A DNA stretch of 56,959 nucleotides, from assembly GCA_013360395.1 (NCBI GenBank), contig JABWBQ010000013.1, forward strand, positions 1 through 56,959. The letters are read 5' to 3'. Origin of the DNA: Flavobacteriales bacterium (GTDB taxonomy: Bacteria > Bacteroidota > Bacteroidia > Flavobacteriales_F > PHOS-HE28). The notes below the pieces were generated by a model. That model saw nothing but the letters and a program-made list of their open reading frames with translations, had not been told where the DNA came from and searched no databases. Shown here one piece after another: positions 38,635 to 47,366 of the stretch (position 1 is the first letter of the stretch; the number at the start of each line of letters is the position of its first letter). Made by a program: the position numbers and the translations under genes.

Positions 38635-38789
38635 CGGGGGCAAGGTATGCGGAGCTGGGCAATGGCAAAGGACCGATGGGCCGGGCCGATCGCGCGCTCA
38701 CCCTTTGTGGGTAGATGGTCGGGGAACTGTGGTCCGTTCGGTCCTGGCCACCCAGGCAGGGTCCCGGGCTGTGGACGACCCGGGCCGGC

Positions 38790-41207
38790 TTACTCCCGCA
38801 CCATCCGCAGCACCTTTTCCACGATGTCCTCGATGCCGGGCTTGCTGAAGTAGTCGCCGTCGCTGCCGTAGGCGGGCCGGTGGGCCTTGGACGTGAGGGT
38901 GGCGGGGGCGGCATCGAGCCAGCGGTAGCCGCCCTGCACTTCCAGGACCTGCTGGAGGAGGTAAGCGCTGGCGCCGCCGGGCACGTCCTCGTCCACCACC
39001 AGCAGGCGGCTGGTCTTGCGCAGGCTCTCCACGCACCGTCCCGTGCGGTCGAAGGGCAGGAGGGTGCGGGCATCGATCAGTTCCACGGCGACGCCCAGCC
39101 CTTCGAGCAGCTCGCAGGCCTTCGCACAAAGGGAGAAGGTGCTGCCGTAGCTCACCAGGGTGAGGTCGGTGCCTTCGCGCACCACTTCGGCGATGCCGAT
39201 GGGCACGGTGAACTCCCCGAGGTTGCCGGGCAGGCGCTCCTTGCTGCGGTAGCCGTTGAGGCATTCGACCACCAGCGCGGGGTCCTCGGCCTGCAGCAGG
39301 GTGTTGTACATGCCTGCGGCCTGCTGCATGTTGCGGGGGGTGCACACCACCACACCGCGCACGCTGTGCAGGATCATGCCCATGGGGCTGCCGCTGTGCC
39401 ATACACCCTCCAGGCGGTGCCCGCGGGTGCGCACGATCAACGGGCACCGTTGGCCACCCTTGGTGCGCCAGTGCACGGTGGCCAGGTCGTCGCTCATGCC
39501 CTGCAGGCAGTACAGCAGGTAGTCCAGGTACTGGATCTCGGCCACCGGGCGCAGGCCTCGCAAGGCCATGCCGATGCCCTGGCCCAGGATGGTGGCCTCA
39601 CGGATGCCGGTGTCGGCCACACGCTGCTCGCCGAAGCGCGCCTGCATGCCCTCCATGCCCTGGTTCACGTCGCCGATCTTGCCGGTGTCCTCCCCGAAGG
39701 TGAGCAGCCGCGGCTCGCGGGCGAAGAGGGCGGCGAAGTTGTCGCGGATGATGATGCGACCGTCCACCTCGGGGGCGTCGGGCGCGTAGGTGACGGGCAC
39801 CTCGGGCACGTTCAGGCAGCTGCCGGCGCCTTCCTGGAACAGGTGGCTGCCGTAACGATCGGCGTTGTCGGCCAGGGCGCGCTCCACCCAGGCGCGGAGC
39901 GCGGCAGCCTCCGGCCGCTCACCAGGCTCGCCCAGCAGGGCCCGGCGGGCGGCGCTGAGCACCTCCTTGCGGCCGGGGTTCATCTCGCTGCGGAGGGCCT
40001 GGGCCCGGTCGGGGTCCACGGCCTCGATCAGGGGCAGCACCGCATCACGCTCGGCGAGGATCTCCTCCTGGAAGGCCTTCCAGGCCGCCTTCTGCGCGGC
40101 ACGGGCCTCGGCCTTCGCCCGCACTTCGATGGCGTCGAGCTCCTCGGCCGTGGCGAGCGCCTCACCGCCGGGACGGAAGGCCAGCACCCATTCGCGGAAC
40201 TTCACGTTGCAGTCGTACACCTTGTACCAGTCGAGCAGCGGGACCTCCTGCAGGGGGGTGCCGTCCTTGTCGCGCACCCAGTCGGTGACGTTGCTCTTGT
40301 AGCGTTCGTGGCTGCCGCTGGTGCTGTGCCCCTGCGGCTGGGTCACCTCCTCCACGTGGATCAGGCAGGGCACGTGCTCGGCGCGGCACAGGGCGATGGC
40401 CTTCTCGTAGGTCTTGTTCAGGTGGGCATAGTCCCAGCCTTTGGTGCGGTGGATGCGCAGGCCGTTGGTCTCCGGCTCCTTCTCCAGGCCGGCCAGCGCC
40501 TTGCTGATGCTGCCCTTGGTGGTCTGGTGGGCTTTGCTGACGCTGATGCCCCAGCCATCGTCCCACACGCTCATGGCCAGCGGCACCTGCAGCACACAGG
40601 CCGCGTTCATCGTCTCCCAGAAGTGGCCTTCGCTGGTGCTGGCATCGCCGATGGTGCCGAAGGCGACCTCGTTGCCCTTGTCGCTGAGGTGGGTGAGCCC
40701 GTGCAGGGCGGGGTCGTTGCGGAAGACCTTGCTGGCCTGCGCCAGGCCCAACAGGCGCGGCATCTGCCCCGCGGTGGGGCTGATGTCCGGGCTGGAATTG
40801 GGCTGCGCCATCAGGTCCTTCCAGGCGCCGTGCTCGTCGAGGCTGCGCGTGGCGAAATGGCCGTTCATGCTGCGGCCGGCGCTGCTGGGGTCGGCGTTCA
40901 CGTCGGCGTGGGCGTAGAGCTGCGCGAACCACTGTTGCACGGTGAGCTCGCCGATGGCGAACATGAAGGTCATGTCGCGGTAGTACCCGCTGCGCCAGTC
41001 GCCGTTGCGGAACTGCTTGGCCATGCACACCTGCGCCAGTTCCTTGCCGTCGCCGAAGATGCCGAACTTGGCCTTGCCGCCCAGCACTTCCTTGCGGCCG
41101 ATCAGGCTGGCCTCGCGGCTGAGGATGCACAGCTCGTAGTCGCGCAGGATCTCCTGCTTCACCTCCTCCAGGGTCAGCTCTTCGGTCATGTCGGTCTTCC
41201 GGGCCAT
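38790..41207 (-). CDS. Branched-chain 2-oxoacid dehydrogenase E1, alpha and beta subunits fused
   Basis: The 805-residue protein contains an E1-alpha part (about 1-345; thiamine diphosphate motif region GDASTSEGHFWETMNAA, LMAQPNSSPDIS) and an E1-beta part (about 475-805; FGEDTGKIGDVNQGM, EIQYLDYLL, VDEDVPGGASAY). It decarboxylates 2-oxoacids from valine, leucine and isoleucine (or pyruvate) and passes the acyl group to lipoyl-E2. The single-chain form is common in Bacteroidota. E2 and E3 genes are not in the window. A second in-frame ATG at 41189 is possible. Confidence 0.92.
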   Translation of the reverse strand: MARKTDMTEELTLEEVKQEILRDYELCILSREASLIGRKEVLGGKAKFGIFGDGKELAQVCMAKQFRNGDWRSGYYRDMTFMFAIGELTVQQWFAQLYAHADVNADPSSAGRSMNGHFATRSLDEHGAWKDLMAQPNSSPDISPTAGQMPRLLGLAQASKVFRNDPALHGLTHLSDKGNEVAFGTIGDASTSEGHFWETMNAACVLQVPLAMSVWDDGWGISVSKAHQTTKGSISKALAGLEKEPETNGLRIHRTKGWDYAHLNKTYEKAIALCRAEHVPCLIHVEEVTQPQGHSTSGSHERYKSNVTDWVRDKDGTPLQEVPLLDWYKVYDCNVKFREWVLAFRPGGEALATAEELDAIEVRAKAEARAAQKAAWKAFQEEILAERDAVLPLIEAVDPDRAQALRSEMNPGRKEVLSAARRALLGEPGERPEAAALRAWVERALADNADRYGSHLFQEGAGSCLNVPEVPVTYAPDAPEVDGRIIIRDNFAALFAREPRLLTFGEDTGKIGDVNQGMEGMQARFGEQRVADTGIREATILGQGIGMALRGLRPVAEIQYLDYLLYCLQGMSDDLATVHWRTKGGQRCPLIVRTRGHRLEGVWHSGSPMGMILHSVRGVVVCTPRNMQQAAGMYNTLLQAEDPALVVECLNGYRSKERLPGNLGEFTVPIGIAEVVREGTDLTLVSYGSTFSLCAKACELLEGLGVAVELIDARTLLPFDRTGRCVESLRKTSRLLVVDEDVPGGASAYLLQQVLEVQGGYRWLDAAPATLTSKAHRPAYGSDGDYFSKPGIEDIVEKVLRMVRE

Positions 41208-41407
41208 CGGTCGCGGTCCGCATTTGCTGCGGACGTCCGCGCGAAGTTAGGCCTTGGGGCGTGTCCGGGTGCGTTCCCCGACCCGCACCCCCGGTGCCGC
41301 CGATCGAATGGTGCGCCGGTCCCAACGGCACGGCGCCACCCCTGGTCGGATCGCCGCGAACGGCACCCCGGGAGCGCGGCACCTTCGTGCCCCATCCGCT
41401 GCCCACC

Positions 41408-43480
41408 ATGCGTTCATCCGTGCTCGTTCCGTTCGTTCTTTTCGCCGCGCTCGTCCACGGCCAGGTCCCACAAGGCGGTGCCCCGTTCCACTGGGGGCAA
41501 CGCGCCCGGTCGGTCGTGCTGCCCACCCGCGCTCCGGAAGTCCCCCTGCCCGTGGAGGATCGCTCCGCGGAGACCGAAGGCTCCGGTTTCCGCTACGGCA
41601 CACAGCGCCGGGTGCAGGCCGACCTGATGACCGGGGGCCTGTGGGACAGCCTGCCCGACGGATCGCTGCGGGGGCGCATACGCCTGGAAAGCCCGGGCGC
41701 CGCCATGCTCGCCGTGCAGTTCGACCGGTTCGACCTGCCTGCCGGCGCATTGCTCTTCCTGACCGATGCCGCACGCAGCCGTTATCTCGGTGGTTTCGGT
41801 GAGGCGAACGAGCTGCCCGACGGCACCTTCGCCACGGCCCTGCTGCCCGGCGATGCGGTGGTGCTCGAATTGCATGTGCCGGTGGGGCGCCGGGCGGATT
41901 GCGCCGTGGTGGTGGGCAGCGTCACACACGCCTTCCGCGACCCGTTCGCAGCGGCCGGCGATGGGGCACCCAAGGACTACGACCCCGGCTACCAGAGCGC
42001 GGCATGCCACGTCAACGTGGCCTGCCCGGCCGCCAGCGACTGGCAGACGGTGAAACGTGCCACCGCCATGTTCCTGCGCCCGGACGGCAACGGCTGCACA
42101 GGCACCCTGGTGAACAACACCGCCAACAACGGCATCCCGTACTTCCTGGTGGCCAACCATTGCTACCAGCCCAACACCAGCGGCTGGGTCTTCTACTTCA
42201 ATTACGAGTCCACGGGCTGCTCGGGCAGTACCGGCTCCACGAGCCAGACGATCACCGGATGCACCTTGAAGGCGAGCGACCATTACGACGATTTCGCCCT
42301 GGTGCAGTTGAGCAGCGCCCCTCCGGCGAGCTACCAGCCGTACTACGCGGGTTGGGACCGCAGCGGGACCACACCCACGCGCACCGTCACCATCGAACAT
42401 CCGCTCAACGACGTGAAGAAGATCGCCTTCGACGACCAGGCACCCACGAGCTACACCAGCGGTGGCACGGGCTTCTGGCGGATGTACTGGGACAGCGGCA
42501 TCGTGCAGAGCGGATCGAGCGGCTCGCCGCTGTACGACCAGAACAAGCGGCTGGTGGGCCATGTGGTGACCGGTGCACAGACCTGCACCAACGCGGCCGG
42601 CACGCCCAGCGGGGCGGTGAAGCTCACCAGCAGCTTCGAGGGCACCGCGCCCAGCAACCGCCTGCGCGACTGGCTGGACCCGGCGAACAACACCACCGTG
42701 CTCAACGGGTACGACCCCGGCGCAGGACCGGCCCAGCCCGTGCGGGTCAAGTTGAAACTGATGCTGGAGGGGGCGTACGAGAGCAGCACCGGTTTGATGC
42801 GGGGGGCGCTCCGCAGTGCGGGCCTGGTGCCGCTGACCGAGCCCTACACCGCGCTGGGTTTCGCGATGCCGAACGGCGGCGGGGGCGAGACCACCACGAG
42901 CACGGTGCTCGCCACCAGCGGCAGCGCCTCGGTGGTGGACTGGGTGCGTGTGGAGTTGCGGGACAAGACGGACGGCGGCGTGCTGGTGGCCGTGCGCCAT
43001 GCCCTGCTGCTGCGCAACGGCAGCGTGGTGGACGTGGACGGCACGAGCGATGTCGCCTTCGCGGTGCCGGCGGACAGCTACCACATCGCGGTGCGCCACC
43101 GCAACCATCTCGGGGCCATGCTGGCCACCCCCCAGGCCCTCGGCAGCACCGCCACGCTCAAGGACCTCACGGTGGCGGCCACCGCGCTCTACGGCGGAAG
43201 CTCGGCCACCAAGGCGGTGAACGGCGTGCGCTGCCTCTACGCCGGGGATGCGAACCTGAGCGGGCATGTGAAATACAGCGGGGCCGACAACGACCGCGAC
43301 CCCATCCTGGAGGCGGTGGGTGGCCAGGTGCCCACCGGCACCGTGAGCGGGTACCACGCGGAGGACCTGAACCTGGACGGGGTGGTGCGGTACACGGGCG
43401 GTGCGAACGACCGCGATCTGATCCTGAACAACATCGGTGGTACGGTGCCCTCCGCCGTGTTGGTGGAGGCGATGCCGTGA
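41408..43480 (+). CDS. Secreted trypsin-like serine protease with C-terminal dockerin-like repeats
   Basis: The 690-residue protein has a signal peptide (1-18), a beta-rich region (about 20-185), a trypsin-like domain (about 195-430) with His in LVANHCYQ, Asp in YDDFALVQL and Ser in SGSSGSPLYD, resembling lysyl endopeptidase-type proteases, and a C-terminal region with two Ca-binding-like repeats (GDANLSGHVKYSGADNDRD; EDLNLDGVVRYTGGANDRD). These repeats, ending IGGTVP, resemble dockerin/EF-hand pairs. No obvious type IX sorting domain is visible at the end, so the export route is open. ATG 41408 directly begins the signal peptide; the longer frame upstream is noncoding. Confidence 0.85.
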   Translation: MRSSVLVPFVLFAALVHGQVPQGGAPFHWGQRARSVVLPTRAPEVPLPVEDRSAETEGSGFRYGTQRRVQADLMTGGLWDSLPDGSLRGRIRLESPGAAMLAVQFDRFDLPAGALLFLTDAARSRYLGGFGEANELPDGTFATALLPGDAVVLELHVPVGRRADCAVVVGSVTHAFRDPFAAAGDGAPKDYDPGYQSAACHVNVACPAASDWQTVKRATAMFLRPDGNGCTGTLVNNTANNGIPYFLVANHCYQPNTSGWVFYFNYESTGCSGSTGSTSQTITGCTLKASDHYDDFALVQLSSAPPASYQPYYAGWDRSGTTPTRTVTIEHPLNDVKKIAFDDQAPTSYTSGGTGFWRMYWDSGIVQSGSSGSPLYDQNKRLVGHVVTGAQTCTNAAGTPSGAVKLTSSFEGTAPSNRLRDWLDPANNTTVLNGYDPGAGPAQPVRVKLKLMLEGAYESSTGLMRGALRSAGLVPLTEPYTALGFAMPNGGGGETTTSTVLATSGSASVVDWVRVELRDKTDGGVLVAVRHALLLRNGSVVDVDGTSDVAFAVPADSYHIAVRHRNHLGAMLATPQALGSTATLKDLTVAATALYGGSSATKAVNGVRCLYAGDANLSGHVKYSGADNDRDPILEAVGGQVPTGTVSGYHAEDLNLDGVVRYTGGANDRDLILNNIGGTVPSAVLVEAMP

Positions 43481-43486
43481 ACGGGT

Positions 43487-43900
43487 TCAGTCCACGAAGT
43501 GCGCGGCCAGGCCGGGGCCAGGCACCGTGCAGGTGGCCGTGCGGCCGAACCACCGGTAGCGCCGCCGGGCCACGGCCGCGTAAGCCGCATCGCGCAGCGG
43601 GCGCGGGACCGCCATGAACGCGAAGAGCAGGGGCCAGGCGCCGTCCAGGTCGCGGGCCAGCCAGAGCGCCGCGCTGCTGCGGGTGAGCGTACGGCCGCGG
43701 CGCACATAGATCAGGGTGCTCAGGTCCGCGGAAGCCATGTTCTGCCCGGCCAGCACCCGTTCCCCGGTGCGGCCCTGCAGGGTTGCGAAGCGGATGTGTC
43801 CCCGGCGGTCACGGGCCGCCACGAAGCGCACCAGGCCGTTGCACAAGTGGCATACACCGTCGAACAGCAGCAGCCGCTCGGGCAGGGAGGTCCCGGCCAT
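43487..43900 (-). CDS. DCC-family thiol-disulfide oxidoreductase-like protein (DUF393)
   Basis: The 137-residue protein begins LLFDGVCHLCNGLVRFV with Cys17 and Cys20 and contains RFATLQG, the signature of the DCC family named after its D-G-x-C-x-x-C motif. These proteins are thioredoxin-like but largely uncharacterised. The start at 43900 leaves a two-base gap to the agmatinase-family gene, suggesting co-transcription. No partner is known. Confidence 0.9.
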   Translation of the reverse strand: MAGTSLPERLLLFDGVCHLCNGLVRFVAARDRRGHIRFATLQGRTGERVLAGQNMASADLSTLIYVRRGRTLTRSSAALWLARDLDGAWPLLFAFMAVPRPLRDAAYAAVARRRYRWFGRTATCTVPGPGLAAHFVD

Positions 43901-43902
43901 GC

Positions 43903-44946
43903 TCAGGGCCTGGCGAGCACGCCGCACAGATGCCACAGCAGGCGCGCGCCGACGTTGGCGTCCCACTCGTCGCGGCCCGGCGTTACCTCCACCAGGTCGA
44001 AACCGATGAGGGTGCGGCCGCTGGCCACCAGGCGGCTCAGCAGGTAGGTGGCCTCCTCGAAGGCCAGCCCGCCGGGCACGGGCGTTCCCGTGTTGGGGCA
44101 CAGGGCCGGGTCGAGCCCGTCGATGTCGAAGCTCACGTACACCTTGTCCGGCAGGGCCGCGAGGATGGCGTCGCATTGGTCCCGCCAGGTGATGCCCTCG
44201 TACTGCTGCCTCCGGATGTCCGCCGAACGCACCACCTTCACCCGGCCACCCTGGTCCAGGAAGGCCTGATTCTCCTCGGCGCAGAAATCGCGGATGCCCA
44301 CTTGCACGAGGGTGGTCACCTGCGGCAGCTGCAGCGTGTTGTGCATGATGCTGGCATGGCTGTACGTGAACCCTTCATAGGCTTTGCGCAGGTCCATGTG
44401 CGCGTCGATGTGCAGGATGCCGAGCCGTTTGTGACGTTGTGCCAGGGCGCGATGGAAGCCCAGGGGGGTGCTGTGGTCGCCGCCCACCAGGCCCACGAGC
44501 TTGCCGGCATCGAGCCATTCGCCGGTGCGTGCCTCCACCCATTCGTTCATCACCGCGCATTCGGCGTTCACCAGCTCCAGCGCCTTCCTGGCCTGGGCGA
44601 GCTCCTTCTTGGATCCGCCCTCGGTGAGCCACGCGATCACTTTGTGGGCCTCCTTGCGCAGGGCCTTGCTCTGTTGCAGCAGGGCCTTCGGCATTTCGTC
44701 CAGGGCGACCCCGCGCTTCCACAGGTCGGGGAATTCGGGGTGGAAGAGGTCCACCTGGAAGCTGGCGTCGAAGATGGCCTGCGGCCCGTGGGCCGTGCCG
44801 CCGCCGTAGCTGGTGGTCACTTCCCAGGGCACGGGCACCAGCACGATGTCCGCCTCTTCGCAGGTGAAGGGCAGTCCGTAGATCTGGGCGTGGGCATCCC
44901 CGGGGGCGTTGGGGTCGAAGGCTTTGGTCTTGGCGGCTTTGCTCAT
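43903..44946 (-). CDS. Agmatinase/arginase-family ureohydrolase
   Basis: The 347-residue enzyme has the manganese-binding motifs GGDHS, DAHMDLR and SFDIDGLDP of the arginase/agmatinase/formimidoylglutamase superfamily, with the two-metal Asp/His set complete. Ureohydrolases remove urea, formamide or similar groups from guanidino substrates. Agmatinase is the usual name for this Bacteroidota branch; formimidoylglutamase cannot be ruled out because hutH lies 10 kb away, but there is no direct linkage. ATG 44946 gives MSKAAKTKAFDPNAPG; residues before it look untranslated. Confidence 0.88.
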   Translation of the reverse strand: MSKAAKTKAFDPNAPGDAHAQIYGLPFTCEEADIVLVPVPWEVTTSYGGGTAHGPQAIFDASFQVDLFHPEFPDLWKRGVALDEMPKALLQQSKALRKEAHKVIAWLTEGGSKKELAQARKALELVNAECAVMNEWVEARTGEWLDAGKLVGLVGGDHSTPLGFHRALAQRHKRLGILHIDAHMDLRKAYEGFTYSHASIMHNTLQLPQVTTLVQVGIRDFCAEENQAFLDQGGRVKVVRSADIRRQQYEGITWRDQCDAILAALPDKVYVSFDIDGLDPALCPNTGTPVPGGLAFEEATYLLSRLVASGRTLIGFDLVEVTPGRDEWDANVGARLLWHLCGVLARP

Positions 44947-45023
44947 GGGAAAGTGCGTCGGTGAGGGCTTGCGGCGCTGCGAAGGTCGGCGATCGCGGGC
45001 GCCCGAAGTGTCCCGGAACAAGC

Positions 45024-45052
45024 CGCCCCGCCCTCCGGTGGAGAGCGGGGCG
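45024..45052 (-). terminator. Possible terminator after the PspC-domain gene
   Basis: CGCCCCGC (45024-45031) and GCGGGGCG (45045-45052) form an 8-bp stem with a 13-base loop, followed on the minus strand by GGCTTGTTCC. It begins 46 bases after the stop of the PspC gene. The weak T-run makes it uncertain. Confidence 0.4.
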
Positions 45053-45098
45053 TTCCCGGACCTGGCGACCTCCCCTCGTTGCCGCCGGTGCGCGGGGT

Positions 45099-46871
45099 TC
45101 AGGAGAGGCTGAAGATGGCCGTGAGCAGATCGGGCGCGCTGTAGGTGCGGTGGGCAGCGGGGCCGGGCGTGGTGACGCCGGGTTCCGCTGCAGGGGCGGG
45201 AGCGGTGGCCGGGGGGGCGGGGACCGGCGCCGGAACGGGCAGATCGTCGGGGATCTGCTCCGGGGTCACGCTGCCGCTCAGCCCACCGGAGGTCATGGTC
45301 CAGGTGCGCCCCACCATGTCCTCATCCCAGGTGTTGGTCACGTTGTCCACATCGTCCAGCATGAAGCCGATGCCGCTGTTGAAATGCACCGCCCGGCCCA
45401 CGGGGACCTGCACTTCGAAGCGGACTTGCTGGGCGCGGAGCTTGTCCGCCTTGGGCATGGAAACCCAGGGCGACAGCAGCAGCAGGGAATCGTGCTGTAC
45501 GTGGGTGAACCCGGTGTGGCTCGCGCGCGCCAGGGCCATCTTGCTGGTGCGGCCGTTGGCCTCGCGCTCCACCAGCAGGTGGAAGAGGCTGTCCGGGCTG
45601 GGGGTGACGTCCAGCTCGGCCCAGGCCCCATGGATGCTGTCCGCCGTGGTCATCAGGCCCTCCATGTCCCATTTCACCCGGCCGTCGTTGTAAGCCACCT
45701 TCCAGTCCCTGCTCAGGCCGCGCATGTCGCCCACACCCAGGTGCAGGGTCTGCCCGGCCGGCTGGGTCAGCGCCACTTCCTCGCGCAGCTTCTGCCGGTG
45801 CATGAAGTCGTTGCCCAGGCGCAGGCCGGTGACCAGCACCACCATCAGCGCCACGAACCACAGGGTGCCGAGCGTCCAGCCCAGCCACTGGGGCGCGCGC
45901 AGGCCGGTGAGCAGGCGCAGGCCGCCGATGAACAGGCCCAGGGCCGGGATCAGCAGCAGCAACACCGCGCACAGCACGCTCCAGAAGGCCTGCGAGGCGC
46001 TGTCGAACACCAGGTCGCTGAGGTCGAACAGGCGCATGCCGTCCAGCCCGCTGAAGCGGTCCAGGGTGATGCTGCCGCCGCCCACCACGACACCCACCAG
46101 GGTGAGGGTGAGGATCGCGCCCAGCACCAGGGTGAGCACGCCCACCGCTTTGGAGGCGGCCCCGGCCGCACTGCGGGCGAACTGGCCGGCCCCGTGGCGC
46201 ACATGACGGCCGTAGGTGGCGCCTGCCCCGCGGCCCCAGCGGCGCCCCAGCGCGTCGGCCTCCCGCGCCATGCGCTCGGCGCCCTGTTTCACGCGCTCGG
46301 CCCCTTCCTCGAAGCTGCGCTTCAGGTTGTCCACCGTCACCGGCTCGCCCTGCATCATCAACCGGTCGGCGGCAGAGGAGGCCTGGGGGATCAGGATCCA
46401 CAGGATGATGTAGATGAGGATGGGCGAGCCCACACCGAAGATCACGAGCAGGATGAACGCGATGCGCATCCACAGCGGGTCGGTGCCGATGTAGGCCGCC
46501 AGACCGCCGAACACACCGCCCACCCACTGGTCCTCGGGATCGCGGAAGAGGCGTCGGCGTCCATCGGCCGGTGGTGGTGGGGGCGGGGGCGTGGTGCCCT
46601 CCCCGTCGCCCGCATCGGCGTAGTCCTCGGGGCGGCCCATCACCGCGATCACGTGGTCCACGTCGGCGATGCCCACCACCTGGCGGCCCTGCAGGCGCTC
46701 CTGGAAGAGCTCGGCGATCCGCGCCTCGATGTCGGCCATGATCTCATCCCTGCCTTCGCTGCCGCTGAAGCGCGAACGCACCGTGCCGAGGTAGCGATGC
46801 AGCTTGTCGTAGGCGTCCTCCTCGATATGGAACACCGTGCCGCTGATGTTGGCTGTGAGGGTCTTTTTCAT
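45099..46871 (-). CDS. PspC-domain membrane protein
   Basis: The 590-residue protein starts with a cytoplasmic domain (about 1-90) of the type fused to PspC in Bacteroidota, a Pro-rich linker, a PspC domain (about 115-175; DQWVGGVFGGLAAYIGTDPLWMRIAF), further membrane helices (about 240-360) and a beta-rich outer part (about 370-540) ending in a Pro/Ala-rich tail. PspC proteins sense membrane stress in the phage-shock system. It overlaps the PadR-type regulator gene as ATGA and shares its promoter, so PadR very likely controls it. No PspA gene is in the window. Confidence 0.9.
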   Translation of the reverse strand: MKKTLTANISGTVFHIEEDAYDKLHRYLGTVRSRFSGSEGRDEIMADIEARIAELFQERLQGRQVVGIADVDHVIAVMGRPEDYADAGDGEGTTPPPPPPPADGRRRLFRDPEDQWVGGVFGGLAAYIGTDPLWMRIAFILLVIFGVGSPILIYIILWILIPQASSAADRLMMQGEPVTVDNLKRSFEEGAERVKQGAERMAREADALGRRWGRGAGATYGRHVRHGAGQFARSAAGAASKAVGVLTLVLGAILTLTLVGVVVGGGSITLDRFSGLDGMRLFDLSDLVFDSASQAFWSVLCAVLLLLIPALGLFIGGLRLLTGLRAPQWLGWTLGTLWFVALMVVLVTGLRLGNDFMHRQKLREEVALTQPAGQTLHLGVGDMRGLSRDWKVAYNDGRVKWDMEGLMTTADSIHGAWAELDVTPSPDSLFHLLVEREANGRTSKMALARASHTGFTHVQHDSLLLLSPWVSMPKADKLRAQQVRFEVQVPVGRAVHFNSGIGFMLDDVDNVTNTWDEDMVGRTWTMTSGGLSGSVTPEQIPDDLPVPAPVPAPPATAPAPAAEPGVTTPGPAAHRTYSAPDLLTAIFSLS

Positions 46872-47203
46872 CGGGCGTTGCGTCGGGTCATCTTTTTCAC
46901 CGCCTGGGCCAGGTCGTCCCAGGTCTCGTCCAGTTCGTTGAGGAACTGCCGACCCACCGGGGTCAGCTTGTAGTACTTGCGCGGAGGGCCGCTGCGGCTC
47001 TCCTCCCAGCGGTAGGTCAGGAATCCGGCATCCTTCAGCCGCGTCAGCAGGGGGTACAGGGTGCCCTCCACCACGATCAGCTTCGCGTCCTTGAGCTTGG
47101 CGATGATGTCGGGCGGATAGAGTTCCTCCTGCGACAGCACCGACAGGATGCAGTACTCCAGCACGCCTTTCCGCATCTGCGCCTTGGTGTTCTCGACGTT
47201 CAT
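46868..47203 (-). CDS. PadR-family transcriptional regulator
   Basis: The 111-residue protein is a complete PadR winged-helix domain: KGVLEYCILSVLSQEELYPPDIIAKL at the start, VVEGTLYPLLTRLKDAGFL for the recognition wing and RKYYKLTPVGRQFL at the end. PadR dimers repress promoters through palindromic operators. It leads the operon with the PspC gene; a palindrome GGTACT-n11-AGTACC overlaps its own promoter, pointing to autorepression. The start at 47203 was preferred to 47233, which would place translation start before the probable transcription start. Confidence 0.95.
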   Translation of the reverse strand: MNVENTKAQMRKGVLEYCILSVLSQEELYPPDIIAKLKDAKLIVVEGTLYPLLTRLKDAGFLTYRWEESRSGPPRKYYKLTPVGRQFLNELDETWDDLAQAVKKMTRRNAR

Positions 47204-47230
47204 CCGGGCTGTGTCTGGTACTTGACGATG

Positions 47231-47273
47231 CAAACATACTGGTTCGGGATGGTACTATGCAAGACAAAGTACC
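47231..47273 (-). promoter_or_regulatory. Promoter and operator of the padR-pspC operon
   Basis: The minus strand has TATGTTTG at 47231-47238 (full -7 match to TAnnTTTG) and TTG at 47260-47262, 21 bases further upstream, as -33 element. The palindrome GGTACT (47251-47256) / AGTACC (47268-47273) covers the -33 region, the expected position of a PadR-type repressor site. The leader is about 20 bases. Confidence 0.7.
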
Positions 47274-47337
47274 TTTTTGTGATGAATGGGTTCGGGGTGA
47301 GGATGGGCGGTGCCATCCCCGGCCGGACCCCGTCGGC

Positions 47338-47345
47338 TACTTTTG
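47338..47345 (+). promoter_or_regulatory. Putative -7 promoter box for the glycosyltransferase gene
   Basis: TACTTTTG fully matches TAnnTTTG and lies 22 bases before the ATG at 47367. It supports that ATG over the GTG at 47349, which would lie at or before the transcription start. Confidence 0.45.
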
Positions 47346-47366
47346 GCCGTGTTCCGTCCGCAGCGC

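Noticed and set aside
38737-38786. Possible terminator made of two CCCGGG words after the E1 gene
   Set aside because: CCCGGG is self-complementary, so the apparent stem is short and has no T-run.
38715-41627. 970-codon plus-strand ORF opposite the fused E1 gene
   Set aside because: No recognisable motifs; the minus-strand frame encodes a clear E1 enzyme over the same bases.
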